DNA of 37,686 bases from a virus: IMG/VR virus record IMGVR_UViG_3300005096_000018, positions 1 through 37,686 of that record; one strand, 5' to 3'. The translations under genes were made by a program, and so were the position numbers. Every line of letters begins with the position of its first letter. Within the stretch, counting starts at the first letter, position 1. Below are positions 8,704-17,249 of the stretch, piece by piece. Below the pieces are notes generated by a model, which saw only the letters and a list, made by a program, of their open reading frames with translations, was not told where the DNA came from and searched no databases.

Positions 8704-9100
8704 TTTGTTCCTCCGCAAGTATATCTGATAATGCTATTTCTGCGTCTACAAATCTGTTATATTTATTTTCAATGACCCTCCCATTATTGTTATATCCAAA
8801 TAATACATAATCAGTTATGTCGTTTTTTAGATATTCTGTAATAACATAATGATTATTTTTTTCACTTTGAAAGCGTAGCGTATATTCTTTTATGAGAGGC
8901 CCGTCCATTTCATATGTTACTGTTATTTTAACTTTTTTCCCATATCTTAATTCAAATGCCTTTTCTTTTTCTTCATGTTTAAACGCATTTTTTATATCTG
9001 GTATTTTTGACGTTCTTAGCGCCGTTAATTTAACTATATCCTTTGCTCTATTATGAGCAGTTTCTAATTTTTCATTAAGCTGATTGATATTCGTCGGCAT
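8690..9100 (-). CDS. Hypothetical protein next to fibre
   Basis: 136 residues with a helical, charged N-terminus (LNEKLETAHNRAKDIV) and a beta-rich C-terminal half (KVKITVTYEMDG...). It overlaps the fibre gene by 14 nt and the upstream nozzle-like gene by 26 nt, so translation is tightly coupled to structural genes. A tail-fibre assembly or baseplate-like role is possible. No family recognised. Confidence 0.6.
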   Translation of the reverse strand: MPTNINQLNEKLETAHNRAKDIVKLTALRTSKIPDIKNAFKHEEKEKAFELRYGKKVKITVTYEMDGPLIKEYTLRFQSEKNNHYVITEYLKNDITDYVLFGYNNNGRVIENKYNRFVDAEIALSDILAEEQNGNS

Positions 9101-10592
9101 AAGTTATAATCCCTCTTTCATAAATTATTATATCATCTGAACCGTTTGTTGCGTTATGCTGTACTTTAATTCTAATCTGCCGCCATGGCCCTAAAGAATC
9201 AAGATGAAAAATCCCTTCAAGGATATTTGTATCAGCTAAAGTAAAAGGCAATGACGCCGGCAATGTCGGCGCATTTCCTTTTAAATTCATTGTCCCTAAA
9301 ATTTGATATGATTGATCGTCAATGCTCGCATAAACTGTTAAATCATAATTCCCGGAAGATAATGCCCTTATTTTGGCTTCTCCACCACTTTTAAATCTTA
9401 AAGGTAGTCCCATATCTTCCTTTCTTCCTTCCTCTTGATAATTTATTGCGGTTCCATTATCATCGTATCCAGTCCATGCTCTATAAACAGAAGCGTTATT
9501 GGAATCAATATAGTATAGCCGCTCTTCTCCGCTTACTTTAACTTTCGCCCATGCACCAACATTCCATCCGGTTATTACCGTCCAGCCTTTTGTCGCGGGA
9601 TAATATACCCATACTTCATTATTATATGTTGAAGCGTCTACTGGAACAGCTAAAAAATATTTATTGTCGAAATAAACAGCAGTGGCTTTACTAATTTTCG
9701 ACCAGTTTAAACTATCAAATTCATTTTTAATTAAATAATTCTCTGGGAAAGATGAACCAATTTGTATTTTATCTTGTTGCGACCTAAACAATTTCCGCAC
9801 GCCGTCATTAGCTAAAAACATAATGTCATCGCCGACCTGCACAACTGTATTCCCAGCCGCGCATCCAATATCAATAATCTTTTCAGGCTTGTCTGACGAT
9901 ACCGGCGACACGGAAGGATTAATCCCCCAAACTGAATCTCCACCAAAGCAAACTATGCCTAAATCTCTTATTCCTATCAAAGCCTTTTCTTTTCCGACTG
10001 GCATATTATAAGCGTTAGTCGTTTGGTTCCATGTTCCTGAAAATGATGAAGGTACTGCGTCAGACCAATACAATTTATTGTCTTTTAGCGCCCATAATCT
10101 ATTTCTATACCATAAATAAGCTAAAGTTTTTGGAGGATTTAGGTTCCCTGAGCCTAAATCTGTAAAAGAATGGCTCTGATTCATGCTAAACACATTATCT
10201 GTTGTATTAGACAAAATAACTATTTCTCCATCAGTTGTATCAATGGCTCTTAACATTTTCATATTTTCTGTTGACGTAAAATTAGTCTTATGCGCTGTAA
10301 ATGTTCCTGTTGTAACCCATCCTTCTAAATTTGTGCCATGTTGAACTAATAGTTCATTTGTGCCGCCAATAGGCTCAAACCCAAAAGCCCCAACCCCTAC
10401 AGTTGTCCCTAAATTTTCAATAAGAACTTCACCCGGACGTTTTTTTGTTTCTCCTAAAGTCCCAATATCAGCGTTTAAAAGATTTGTTGCCTGATTGTCC
10501 CCTATTTTAGAGCCTTGTATACGGTTATTAATCCCGCCAGAAAAATCAACACGATTTACTATTAACTGAATATCATCTTTTACTGAAGCCAT
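9075..10592 (-). CDS. Tail nozzle/hub-like beta-propeller protein
   Basis: 505 residues. The N-terminus (VDFSGGINNR...ATNLLNADIGTLGETKKRPG) is typical of podovirus proteins that recruit a beta-propeller, such as tail nozzle or stabilisation proteins. Repeated strand-turn blocks with Trp and Tyr (LWYRNRLWAL, LYWSDAVPSSFSG, VWVYYPATKGW) support a propeller fold. The ATG overlaps the stop of the adaptor gene (TAATG). It follows the head-tail adaptor, as in T7-like and P22-like gene orders. Confidence 0.65.
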   Translation of the reverse strand: MASVKDDIQLIVNRVDFSGGINNRIQGSKIGDNQATNLLNADIGTLGETKKRPGEVLIENLGTTVGVGAFGFEPIGGTNELLVQHGTNLEGWVTTGTFTAHKTNFTSTENMKMLRAIDTTDGEIVILSNTTDNVFSMNQSHSFTDLGSGNLNPPKTLAYLWYRNRLWALKDNKLYWSDAVPSSFSGTWNQTTNAYNMPVGKEKALIGIRDLGIVCFGGDSVWGINPSVSPVSSDKPEKIIDIGCAAGNTVVQVGDDIMFLANDGVRKLFRSQQDKIQIGSSFPENYLIKNEFDSLNWSKISKATAVYFDNKYFLAVPVDASTYNNEVWVYYPATKGWTVITGWNVGAWAKVKVSGEERLYYIDSNNASVYRAWTGYDDNGTAINYQEEGRKEDMGLPLRFKSGGEAKIRALSSGNYDLTVYASIDDQSYQILGTMNLKGNAPTLPASLPFTLADTNILEGIFHLDSLGPWRQIRIKVQHNATNGSDDIIIYERGIITYADEYQSA

Positions 10593-11509
10593 TAAATTGT
10601 ATCCCTTGAATAAGCGGTATAATTAATTTCGTCAACACGGTTTGGATTATTAAAGGCGTTCCACGTGAAACGCTTTAATGTTTTTTCATATATTCTTTCG
10701 TATTCTCTTGCTTTTGCAAATTGTCTTTTATAAAGCCATGCCTTCCATGTTCCCCCTTCTTCAAGAACATTTGAGCAATCAATAACCGGGGTGTCGTAAT
10801 CACTAACTAATGGAGCAGGCCTTAATATATACGGCATTTTAATTGTATAAGCCGCGTTTGGAGTCTCATGAAATCTTATAACTTTAATTTTATAATCTTT
10901 AATTGCCGGGGCTAAAATCGCATTTGTAATTGCTCCACTATTTGAAGTAATTGTAATCTTTCCTGTAGTAGTCGCAGATTTTGAGATCGCGTAAATTGAA
11001 GAAAACGAATTTGTTGTAACTGTTGCGGTTGTTCCTGTTAACGTAACATCTTCGCTCATTTCAACAGAATTAGATATTCCTCTAATATGAACTACTTGCG
11101 TTGAATCAGATGATGATGATGAAACAATGCTTAATACAGATGCCGATGTCGGCTGTTTGCTTACCTGCTTATCAATAATTGTATATCTACCAATAGTTCC
11201 TTGAGAGCTTAAAGTCGAAGAAAAATCTTCTGCTAATTTTTCAAATGCGATAAAAGGATAATCTTTTAAATTTGTTGCGTCATAAACATATAATTCTTTG
11301 CTAAAATTGCTAGGCAAATCATAATCTTTTGTGCCCGCGATTGTCGAAAAAGAATAATCATCATCGATTGATTTAAAATTAATTTCATCTAATAATTCAA
11401 AATAAATATTATTTACATAATTTTTAATGTTAGTTTGCATTGAGGAAGATGAGTCCTGAATGTTTGTGCCTATATTTGATACGATATCAACAAAAAGTTT
11501 ATTCCGCAT
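10592..11509 (-). CDS. Head-tail adaptor/tail tubular A-like protein
   Basis: 305 residues. The opening (VDIVSNIGTNIQ...YVNNIYFELLDE) and later SFSTIAGTKDYDLPSNFSKEL are characteristic of adaptor proteins that bind under the portal (P22 gp4/T7 gp11 group). A Ser/Thr-rich insertion (about residues 115-205) looks like an added Ig-like domain. The C-terminal segment (WKAWLYKRQFAKAREYERIYEK) is the usual helical part. It overlaps the end of the glycosyltransferase gene by 11 nt. Confidence 0.7.
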   Translation of the reverse strand: MRNKLFVDIVSNIGTNIQDSSSSMQTNIKNYVNNIYFELLDEINFKSIDDDYSFSTIAGTKDYDLPSNFSKELYVYDATNLKDYPFIAFEKLAEDFSSTLSSQGTIGRYTIIDKQVSKQPTSASVLSIVSSSSSDSTQVVHIRGISNSVEMSEDVTLTGTTATVTTNSFSSIYAISKSATTTGKITITSNSGAITNAILAPAIKDYKIKVIRFHETPNAAYTIKMPYILRPAPLVSDYDTPVIDCSNVLEEGGTWKAWLYKRQFAKAREYERIYEKTLKRFTWNAFNNPNRVDEINYTAYSRDTI

Positions 11510-14387
11510 GTGCTATTGCCCCCAAAAACGCCCATTGTCCTTCTGAGTATTTTGTAATTTCAATGTTTCGCCATCCCGCGCTTTGAATATCCTTTTTTAA
11601 AGTCTCTTTAGTATAATATCTATGATGGTATAAATGCTCGTAATTATCTTTATTATAAATTTCTAATGCTTCAGGGTTTGCTTGTTTGGCGTGAGTTTTA
11701 GAATCAATATTCCCCTGCTCTTCTAACGTTTTTGATATTTTTTGAAACGGCTTTAGCATATCAGCCCACTCCTGTTCATATGGAACAGTTACAATAAGCT
11801 TGTTTGACACCCTTAATGCTTCTGACAATACCTCAACTGGCTCCGGGACATGCTCGCAAATTTCTCCTAAAACTGAAATTTCAAATTCTTTATTTTTAAA
11901 CGGAAGTTTTTTAGCGTCAGATTGAACGAAATTTTCGACATCATATAAATCAATATCGACAGTTGTAATATTTTTGCGATTACATCCTTCGAATATTAAC
12001 CCTTTATTGCCTCCAATATCTACAATTTTTTTATTTAAATCGCAATTGCTTTTAATCCATTCATATCTTGAACCAACCAAAACTCTTTTTTCAATTGATG
12101 TGAATAATTTTTCACTCCATTCTTTAGCTACTCTATGCCAAGAAAAATCACACGAAACAGATAATACTTCATTTCTAAGAGCCTCTTGCCTTTCGGTATT
12201 ATTTAAAATGTCAATAAGCGAAGCTTTAAATGCTTCCAATGTTTTTTGATCAGACGCCGATCCTTGTATTTTAATACCGGATTTTACTGTTTCTTTTAAC
12301 GCCGCTAAGTCTGTAGTTATCGGCACACAACCGCAGGCCTGCGCCTTCATTGCTGAAATGCAGGAAATCTCAGTAAAATGAGATGGATATGCGTATATTC
12401 CTGATTGTTTAAATTCATTAATTAATTCTTTGTGCCCAACTCTTCCATGCTCAAACACACCTTCTTGATTCATTAAAGCCACTAAATCAGCTTTTTCTTT
12501 TTCTCCCCTAACGCCTTGCTTAACCATTGCGTCATACGTATTCCACCCATAAAACAAATGCAGCTCAGCTTCTGGGGACTGCTCTTTAATTTCAGGCCAG
12601 ATTTTAAGCAGATGTTCAACACCCCTGTCATAGCTTGAAGTGTATATAATTCTTTTCGGATTTCTTTTAATGCCATTGCTTTTAAAATCTTCAATATTAA
12701 TCCCATTAGTAGTTACAAAAACTTTGTTTTTATTAATATGTTCTGGAAGCAATGACTTATGGTATTCAGAAAGCACTAATATTTTATCAAAAGTTCTGTC
12801 TTCACCTTTTTTAAACATTCCATTTATTGGAACGTCATGCAGCCAAACTATTTTTTTTCTTGCTTTCACTATACCGTTTTTAAAAACATTTCCGCGCCAT
12901 GATATAAAAATATTAAAATTGTCTTTAATGTTAAATTTTTTAACATCTAAATATTCTACTCCATCATATTTTCCTTCTAAGCCCTGGCAAGAATTATAAA
13001 CAGTAACCGCATATCCTAATTTGACAAATTCTTTTGATAAATAAATAACCGCCTCTTCACTTCCTCCTATTCCGGTATCAACGCTTTTAGGCGACCAATT
13101 TTCCCAAGATCCTCCACAAAAAAATACTATATGATTGCCGGGAAAAGTTTTTTCTTTTGTTAAATGCGCCTTTAATCCCGCAATTTGCTGATTATCTGTT
13201 TTATCTGTAATAACCATTGGAATATTATTAACTTTATCCGGATCTACCTCTTCAAGATATTTTTTTATCCAAATCAAATTTTTTAAATAATTTTTTTCTA
13301 ACTGGATTTTGTCAAGTAATTTTGCGTGGGTATCAATAAATTGATTATCGGGGCACATTTTTTTTGCTTGATCAATGAGCGCTTTTGCCTTATCAATATC
13401 ACCTTTTCCAAAATATGCCATTGAAAGGTTTGTTGCGGCTTTATATGTATATGTGGAAGGGTCAAGGACATATAAAGTATCAGGCTTTGGCTTTGATACC
13501 CCTATGTTCCCCCAATGAATGGCCTTATCAAATTCTTGCTTTTCAACATAAATTTCACACAAAGAAAGATACGCGTCAGGATATTCTGTTTTTATCGTGA
13601 AGGCTTCATTGCAGGCGGATATTGCGTCTTCTAAGCGTCCCAATTGCAGAAAACAATGAGATATCTGGACATATGCGAAATATTTATCTTCATCCCATCC
13701 AGACTTATTTATAAATATATTTAAAAATGTAATTGCTTTGCCCCATTGTCCAATCCCCATAAGCATTCTACCGATATATGCGATCGTTCTTGGATCGGCG
13801 TTCTCCCCGTCTCTATTAAATTCATCTAAAAGAATTTTAATATTTCTTTCTGATGATTTTTCCGCGTGTTTTTCGTCTACATTATGGATAATTCTAATTC
13901 TGTTATCTTTTATTCCTTTAAATTTATTTTTATCATTTATAAAAATATTTTCGTGGACAGCTTTTTTCCAATAACAATTTGGCGTTTTTCGTATAAATGT
14001 CTCTCTCCAATGCTCGGCTATACAATTGCCATTTGCGTCTTTTGCATAAATATAAGGAGTGTACACAATATCAATATTTTCATTTACCATATATTCCAAA
14101 ATTTTGTTTATGTTTTCAGGCGATTCTATAATATCGTCGGTATCAATTCTAACATAATAAGGCTCATCAATTTGCTCTGCTAAAAAGTTTCTTTTATGCG
14201 AAAAATCATTAATCCAATTATATTTTATTAACCTAACTCCAGTTCTTCCGTCAAACATTTCTTCAAATTTATCAAAATGATTGTCAACAGCGAAATAAAT
14301 AGTATTAAAATATCCTGCGTATTTATTTGCTATTTTTTCACATAATTTTAATTCATCTTTTACAATAACAGCTAAAGCTAATCGCAT
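11499..14387 (-). CDS. Four-module glycosyltransferase (GT-A + TPR + GT-B) fused to SAM methyltransferase
   Basis: 962 residues. Module 1 (about 1-200) is a GT-A/GT2-like domain, starting LALAVIVKDE with the metal-binding motif RIDTDD. Module 2 (about 205-365) contains TPR repeats (ISHCFLQLGRLEDAISACNE). Module 3 (about 420-740) is a GT-B/GT4-like domain (GGSEEAVIYLSKEFVKLG; FTEISCISAMKAQACGC), but the second Glu of the usual E-x7-E motif is Lys. Module 4 (about 750-962) is a class I SAM methyltransferase (IVDIGGNKG; DAKKLPFKNKEFEISV). SD GAGGAG precedes the ATG. Lying between capsid and adaptor genes, it probably builds and methylates a glycan on virion or host surface material. Target and sugar are unknown. 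Confidence 0.85.
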   Translation of the reverse strand: MRLALAVIVKDELKLCEKIANKYAGYFNTIYFAVDNHFDKFEEMFDGRTGVRLIKYNWINDFSHKRNFLAEQIDEPYYVRIDTDDIIESPENINKILEYMVNENIDIVYTPYIYAKDANGNCIAEHWRETFIRKTPNCYWKKAVHENIFINDKNKFKGIKDNRIRIIHNVDEKHAEKSSERNIKILLDEFNRDGENADPRTIAYIGRMLMGIGQWGKAITFLNIFINKSGWDEDKYFAYVQISHCFLQLGRLEDAISACNEAFTIKTEYPDAYLSLCEIYVEKQEFDKAIHWGNIGVSKPKPDTLYVLDPSTYTYKAATNLSMAYFGKGDIDKAKALIDQAKKMCPDNQFIDTHAKLLDKIQLEKNYLKNLIWIKKYLEEVDPDKVNNIPMVITDKTDNQQIAGLKAHLTKEKTFPGNHIVFFCGGSWENWSPKSVDTGIGGSEEAVIYLSKEFVKLGYAVTVYNSCQGLEGKYDGVEYLDVKKFNIKDNFNIFISWRGNVFKNGIVKARKKIVWLHDVPINGMFKKGEDRTFDKILVLSEYHKSLLPEHINKNKVFVTTNGINIEDFKSNGIKRNPKRIIYTSSYDRGVEHLLKIWPEIKEQSPEAELHLFYGWNTYDAMVKQGVRGEKEKADLVALMNQEGVFEHGRVGHKELINEFKQSGIYAYPSHFTEISCISAMKAQACGCVPITTDLAALKETVKSGIKIQGSASDQKTLEAFKASLIDILNNTERQEALRNEVLSVSCDFSWHRVAKEWSEKLFTSIEKRVLVGSRYEWIKSNCDLNKKIVDIGGNKGLIFEGCNRKNITTVDIDLYDVENFVQSDAKKLPFKNKEFEISVLGEICEHVPEPVEVLSEALRVSNKLIVTVPYEQEWADMLKPFQKISKTLEEQGNIDSKTHAKQANPEALEIYNKDNYEHLYHHRYYTKETLKKDIQSAGWRNIEITKYSEGQWAFLGAIAHAE

Positions 14388-14779
14388 TAAATCTCCTCTG
14401 GCACCTGAAAATATTTTCTAAAATGTTTTGCGAACCACGTTGTGCCATGCTCATCATTAAATAATTTTTCTCCATGAGATTGTATTTCAAAAGCCCGCTC
14501 TAAATATTCTAATAACCCTGGTGGAAAAGATAATTTTACTCTTAATGTTTTATTATCTGTTGACGCATATTTATTATTTTGAATATCTTTTTTGATTTGT
14601 AATTCTTTGTGAAATTGTTTGAATATCCCTTTATTGTCGGTAATAAAAGGTCTTTCGCAACACGGCTCTTGCTCTCCAAAATAATTTGCGCCACACATCC
14701 CACAGCTTTTACCAGGCATAGAAAGCCATTCATTGATAAGATTTTTAATTAGTTCTTCTCGTGAAATAATATGTTTCAT
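14387..14779 (-). CDS. Cys-rich protein downstream of capsid gene
   Basis: About 130 residues from MKHIISREEL; an alternative ATG lies 18 nt upstream and neither has a clear SD. A cluster CGMCGANYFGEQEPCCE near residue 27 has four Cys that could bind zinc. A helical region follows (FPPGLLEYLERAFEIQ). Its 3' end overlaps the SD and start of the glycosyltransferase gene. Role unknown; decoration or an adaptor for the glycosylation enzyme is possible by position only. Confidence 0.65.
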   Translation of the reverse strand: MKHIISREELIKNLINEWLSMPGKSCGMCGANYFGEQEPCCERPFITDNKGIFKQFHKELQIKKDIQNNKYASTDNKTLRVKLSFPPGLLEYLERAFEIQSHGEKLFNDEHGTTWFAKHFRKYFQVPEEI

Positions 14780-14786
14780 AATAAAG

Positions 14787-14810
14787 TGCGGGGACAATTA
14801 AGCCCCCGCA
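14787..14810 (-). terminator. GC-rich stem-loop after major capsid gene
   Basis: On the minus strand TGCGGGG pairs perfectly with CCCCGCA across a 10-nt loop, six nt after the capsid stop codon. The following tract (CTTTATT) is only partly U-rich, so it may be a partial terminator or a 3'-end stabiliser that sets the high capsid mRNA level relative to downstream genes. Confidence 0.5.
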
Positions 14811-14815
14811 AATTT

Positions 14816-15670
14816 TTATAGATGCTTTTCAGCCCAGAACCCACCGTTTTTATGACGACATTCTAGCGTTAATTCACCTAAGACCTGTTCTTTATCAGCA
14901 TCTCCTGTTTTTGCAAGAGGCTCTGTATTTGGCTTACGTAAATAAGCAACTTTCCATAAGTCCTCTTTAATGCCAACAAGGTCATAATTAGTGTCAGAAG
15001 ATATTGTGACATATCTATGCGCAAACAATTTAACAAGTTTAGCCGCGTCTGCCTCATAAACATCAACAGCGTTTACTAAACGCTTATCTTCTGCCTTTAT
15101 ATTTTTAGTAGTTCCTGCTGTAAAGCCTGAAATTTTACGTTTCAGATACATCGCAGCATAAACAGCATCTGTTTCGACGCCGTCATCCCATGTATTCTGA
15201 AAGTAATCATTAAGCATTGTTTCGGTTAAAGAGACCCCAGATTGACTTGTGTGATTATTGTTAGTCATAAATCTCTTAACACCTTTTAGTTGTCTAGCGG
15301 CAGAACCAGAACCGCACGCTAACGATCCCCGCATTAAAGCAAATTCAACGTCATTTTTCCAGTTCTTCATTGCTTTCATGGCTTCATAAGCAAGGCGGTC
15401 TTCATACCCAGCTGCATCAATCGCCCTAATCGTACCAGAAACACGAAAAGGTTTTGATATAATCTGAGTATGATTTGTCAGACGCGTTGGGTTTGTTAAT
15501 GTCGGATATGTTGGGTCGGCGCCTTCAACCTGAGCATTTGTCCCTGCCGTATCTAAAACGTCAGTTGTCCATTCATGCAAAATGCTATTGGCTGTAGACA
15601 CGCCCAATCCGCTTAACAATTGAGTTTCTGTTGGACTAATGTTAGTGATGATATCCAAGAGATCTTCTCT
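14816..15670 (-). CDS. Major capsid protein, exon 2 (SU10/DUF5309-like)
   Basis: This exon encodes REDLLDIITNISPTETQLLS onwards (284 residues). REDLxDIITNISPTET is the hallmark N-terminal region of SU10-type HK97-fold capsid proteins. The internal ATG at 15673 is an intron-exon artefact: family members carry about 10-15 more residues before this motif, and those are found in exon 1 at 16336-16377. Joined, they give about 298 residues, the usual length. It follows the scaffold gene, as expected. Confidence 0.85.
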   Translation of the reverse strand, partial: REDLLDIITNISPTETQLLSGLGVSTANSILHEWTTDVLDTAGTNAQVEGADPTYPTLTNPTRLTNHTQIISKPFRVSGTIRAIDAAGYEDRLAYEAMKAMKNWKNDVEFALMRGSLACGSGSAARQLKGVKRFMTNNNHTSQSGVSLTETMLNDYFQNTWDDGVETDAVYAAMYLKRKISGFTAGTTKNIKAEDKRLVNAVDVYEADAAKLVKLFAHRYVTISSDTNYDLVGIKEDLWKVAYLRKPNTEPLAKTGDADKEQVLGELTLECRHKNGGFWAEKHL

Positions 15671-16335
15671 CATGGCTCCATCGTCGTCACTTTTGTTACT
15701 CTATCAATTATCTTGATAGGATGAGGTCATTTCTGCCCCATTCTCTATATTACTATAGAGGTCAGACTGTGGCTTCATCTCTATACTATAGAGAGCTTTT
15801 CGCTCAGTCGTTACACCCGAATATCTGGATATCAACTCTTTAACCTTATCTTTTGTTCTTTTAGGCATATAATTACTTTTACCTAAAATTTTTATCTCAT
15901 TAATTCTATATTTGAGATATTCTAAGACAATTCTTGCTTTTTCTAATTTTGATGTTAAATATGGAACCAACAAATTTAAAACTTTATACACATCTTCTCT
16001 TCTTCTAAAATCTATAGTAAAACAATCTAAATTAGATTTTACAGTAGACTTGGAATAGATTTTTTTCTTATAAAGTTTTATTTGCCTGTTCAATATTTCC
16101 TGAAAGATTCTTCTACATTTATTTAATAATAATATATCAAAATTTGTAATATGAAATCCAATATAAACTTCATTTCGTTTTTTCATTATATTAAATATTA
16201 TTGATCCTTCCCCATCAAAAATTCCAGCAAGACAAGCAATATCCGTCAATCTTGGCTCGGCGTTATCCTCTTGTCCTTTAATAGGAGTAGGACTTTCACC
16301 GAATTCAGAAAAGTATTTTTTCACAAAGATCGCTC
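15671..16335 (-). ncRNA. Group I self-splicing intron in the major capsid gene
   Basis: About 665 nt separate the two capsid exons. Pairings found in the correct order on the minus strand: P1 CGCAAGG/CUUUGUG (16335-16341 with 16322-16328); P3 CUUUUC (16308-16313) with GAAAAG (15796-15801); P4 CGGUG (16297-16301) with CGCCG (16258-16262); P5 GUCCU (16289-16293) with AGGAC (16273-16277); P7 GACUG (15805-15809) with CAGUC (15765-15769); P8 CUCUA/UAGAG (15789-15793, 15779-15783); P9 CUCUAUA/UAUAGAG (15754-15760, 15743-15749); a further hairpin at 15701-15719. A G precedes exon 2 as expected of the terminal intron G. The exact 5' junction is unsure, because the usual exon U paired to G is not evident. 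Confidence 0.85.
15704..16324 (-). CDS. Intron-encoded LAGLIDADG homing endonuclease
   Basis: 206 residues with one LAGLIDADG-type motif (LAGIFDGEG, residues 32-40), so it probably acts as a homodimer that cuts intronless capsid alleles and spreads the intron. The start is GTG at 16324 with SD AAGGAG spanning the 5' splice region. SD and start codon both lie in the P1 hairpin, so folding or splicing may restrict translation. The ORF covers almost the whole intron: P3-P5 lie in codons of its N-terminus and P7-P9 in its C-terminus. It is more AT-rich and Lys/Ile-rich than the surrounding capsid genes. Confidence 0.85.
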   Translation of the reverse strand: MKKYFSEFGESPTPIKGQEDNAEPRLTDIACLAGIFDGEGSIIFNIMKKRNEVYIGFHITNFDILLLNKCRRIFQEILNRQIKLYKKKIYSKSTVKSNLDCFTIDFRRREDVYKVLNLLVPYLTSKLEKARIVLEYLKYRINEIKILGKSNYMPKRTKDKVKELISRYSGVTTERKALYSIEMKPQSDLYSNIENGAEMTSSYQDN

Positions 16336-16377
16336 CTTGCGCACGCTACGAGTTAACGTGTATGCTGTAGTAGCCAT
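16336..16377 (-). CDS. Major capsid protein, exon 1
   Basis: Encodes MATTAYTLTRSVRK (14 residues) with SD GGAAGGGA before the ATG at 16377. Without splicing the frame stops at a TGA a few codons into the intron. Spliced to exon 2 it restores a normal capsid N-terminus before REDLLDI. In-frame alternatives end this exon after CGC (16339) or after CGT (16348), so the 3' edge given here is a working estimate. Confidence 0.65.
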
Positions 16378-17226
16378 TTATCCCTTCCTTTTTTTTAAGA
16401 ACTCTTTCAATGCTGCTTTTGCATCAGTGTCAGAACCGGTCTGACGTAATCTTTCAGTCGCAATATTTAACCCTGTTTTTGGCTGAACGTTAACACCGCC
16501 GCCTTCAGATAATGTTTGCTTCTGTAAATTTACGTTTTGCCGTTTTAAAGAATTAATTTCATCTGCTTTTGCATCAATGATGTCTGCTCTTGCTAATTTT
16601 GCCGCGATTAAAAGCCCGTCAGGCTGGCCTTTTATCCTGTCGTCATTCATGTATTGACCAATCAACTGAGCAAGTTTAGACTCAGGGTTCCATGTTTTTT
16701 GCCCGTTTGGCATTGTAACAAAAGCGTCAGAATATTTTGTATCAGTTAAAACTTCAGATTCTGCGGCTTGACGCATTTGATTGTTTCTGATTTCGTTTTC
16801 TCTTGCGTCAAGCTCTTTTCTGACTATCTTTGCAGCTTCTTCTCTGTTAATTCTATCAATTTCCGATTGGGCCCAAGCAGAATATTCAGGGTTTTCTTCT
16901 GCGTATGCTCTGATTTGAGCGATATCATCAACCCCATATTGCTTTTCCTGTTTACTGCCTCCAATCGCCTTTTCTACGCTTTGCTGAATAATATCAGGTA
17001 TTTTTTGTTGTACCTGATCAAACTCCGTCCTCAGGTTGTTGTATTTTCGCATCCATTCACTATCAACGTTTTTTTGAGGACGGTCTTGTTCAACATTTTG
17101 CGTTTGTTCAGAAGCCTGGCCTTCAACAGATGTCTCATCAACACCAGTAGTTACGCTACTATCCGCTTGTTGGTCTCCCGCTTCTTCGGTGGTTACGCCA
17201 CCATTCGAAATTTTTTTTGTTTCCAT
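16378..17226 (-). CDS. Scaffold protein
   Basis: 282 residues. Acidic, Gln/Ser/Thr-rich and probably disordered N-terminus (1-55), then long helices (DEINSLKRQNVNLQKQT) and a basic C-terminal tail (LKEFLKKRKG) of the type that binds the capsid protein. This layout, with position between portal and capsid, is standard for internal scaffolds of P22-like phages. SD AAGGGG precedes the ATG. Its stop is directly followed by the capsid start. Confidence 0.75.
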   Translation of the reverse strand: METKKISNGGVTTEEAGDQQADSSVTTGVDETSVEGQASEQTQNVEQDRPQKNVDSEWMRKYNNLRTEFDQVQQKIPDIIQQSVEKAIGGSKQEKQYGVDDIAQIRAYAEENPEYSAWAQSEIDRINREEAAKIVRKELDARENEIRNNQMRQAAESEVLTDTKYSDAFVTMPNGQKTWNPESKLAQLIGQYMNDDRIKGQPDGLLIAAKLARADIIDAKADEINSLKRQNVNLQKQTLSEGGGVNVQPKTGLNIATERLRQTGSDTDAKAALKEFLKKRKG

Positions 17227-17249
17227 GATATCCCCTTATAGTGATTACG

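Noticed and set aside
16335-16344. GTGCG at the capsid exon boundary resembles the 5' end of a group II intron
   Set aside because: No domain V or VI is visible at the other end, while a full set of group I pairings (P3, P4, P7, P8, P9) and a LAGLIDADG ORF is present.
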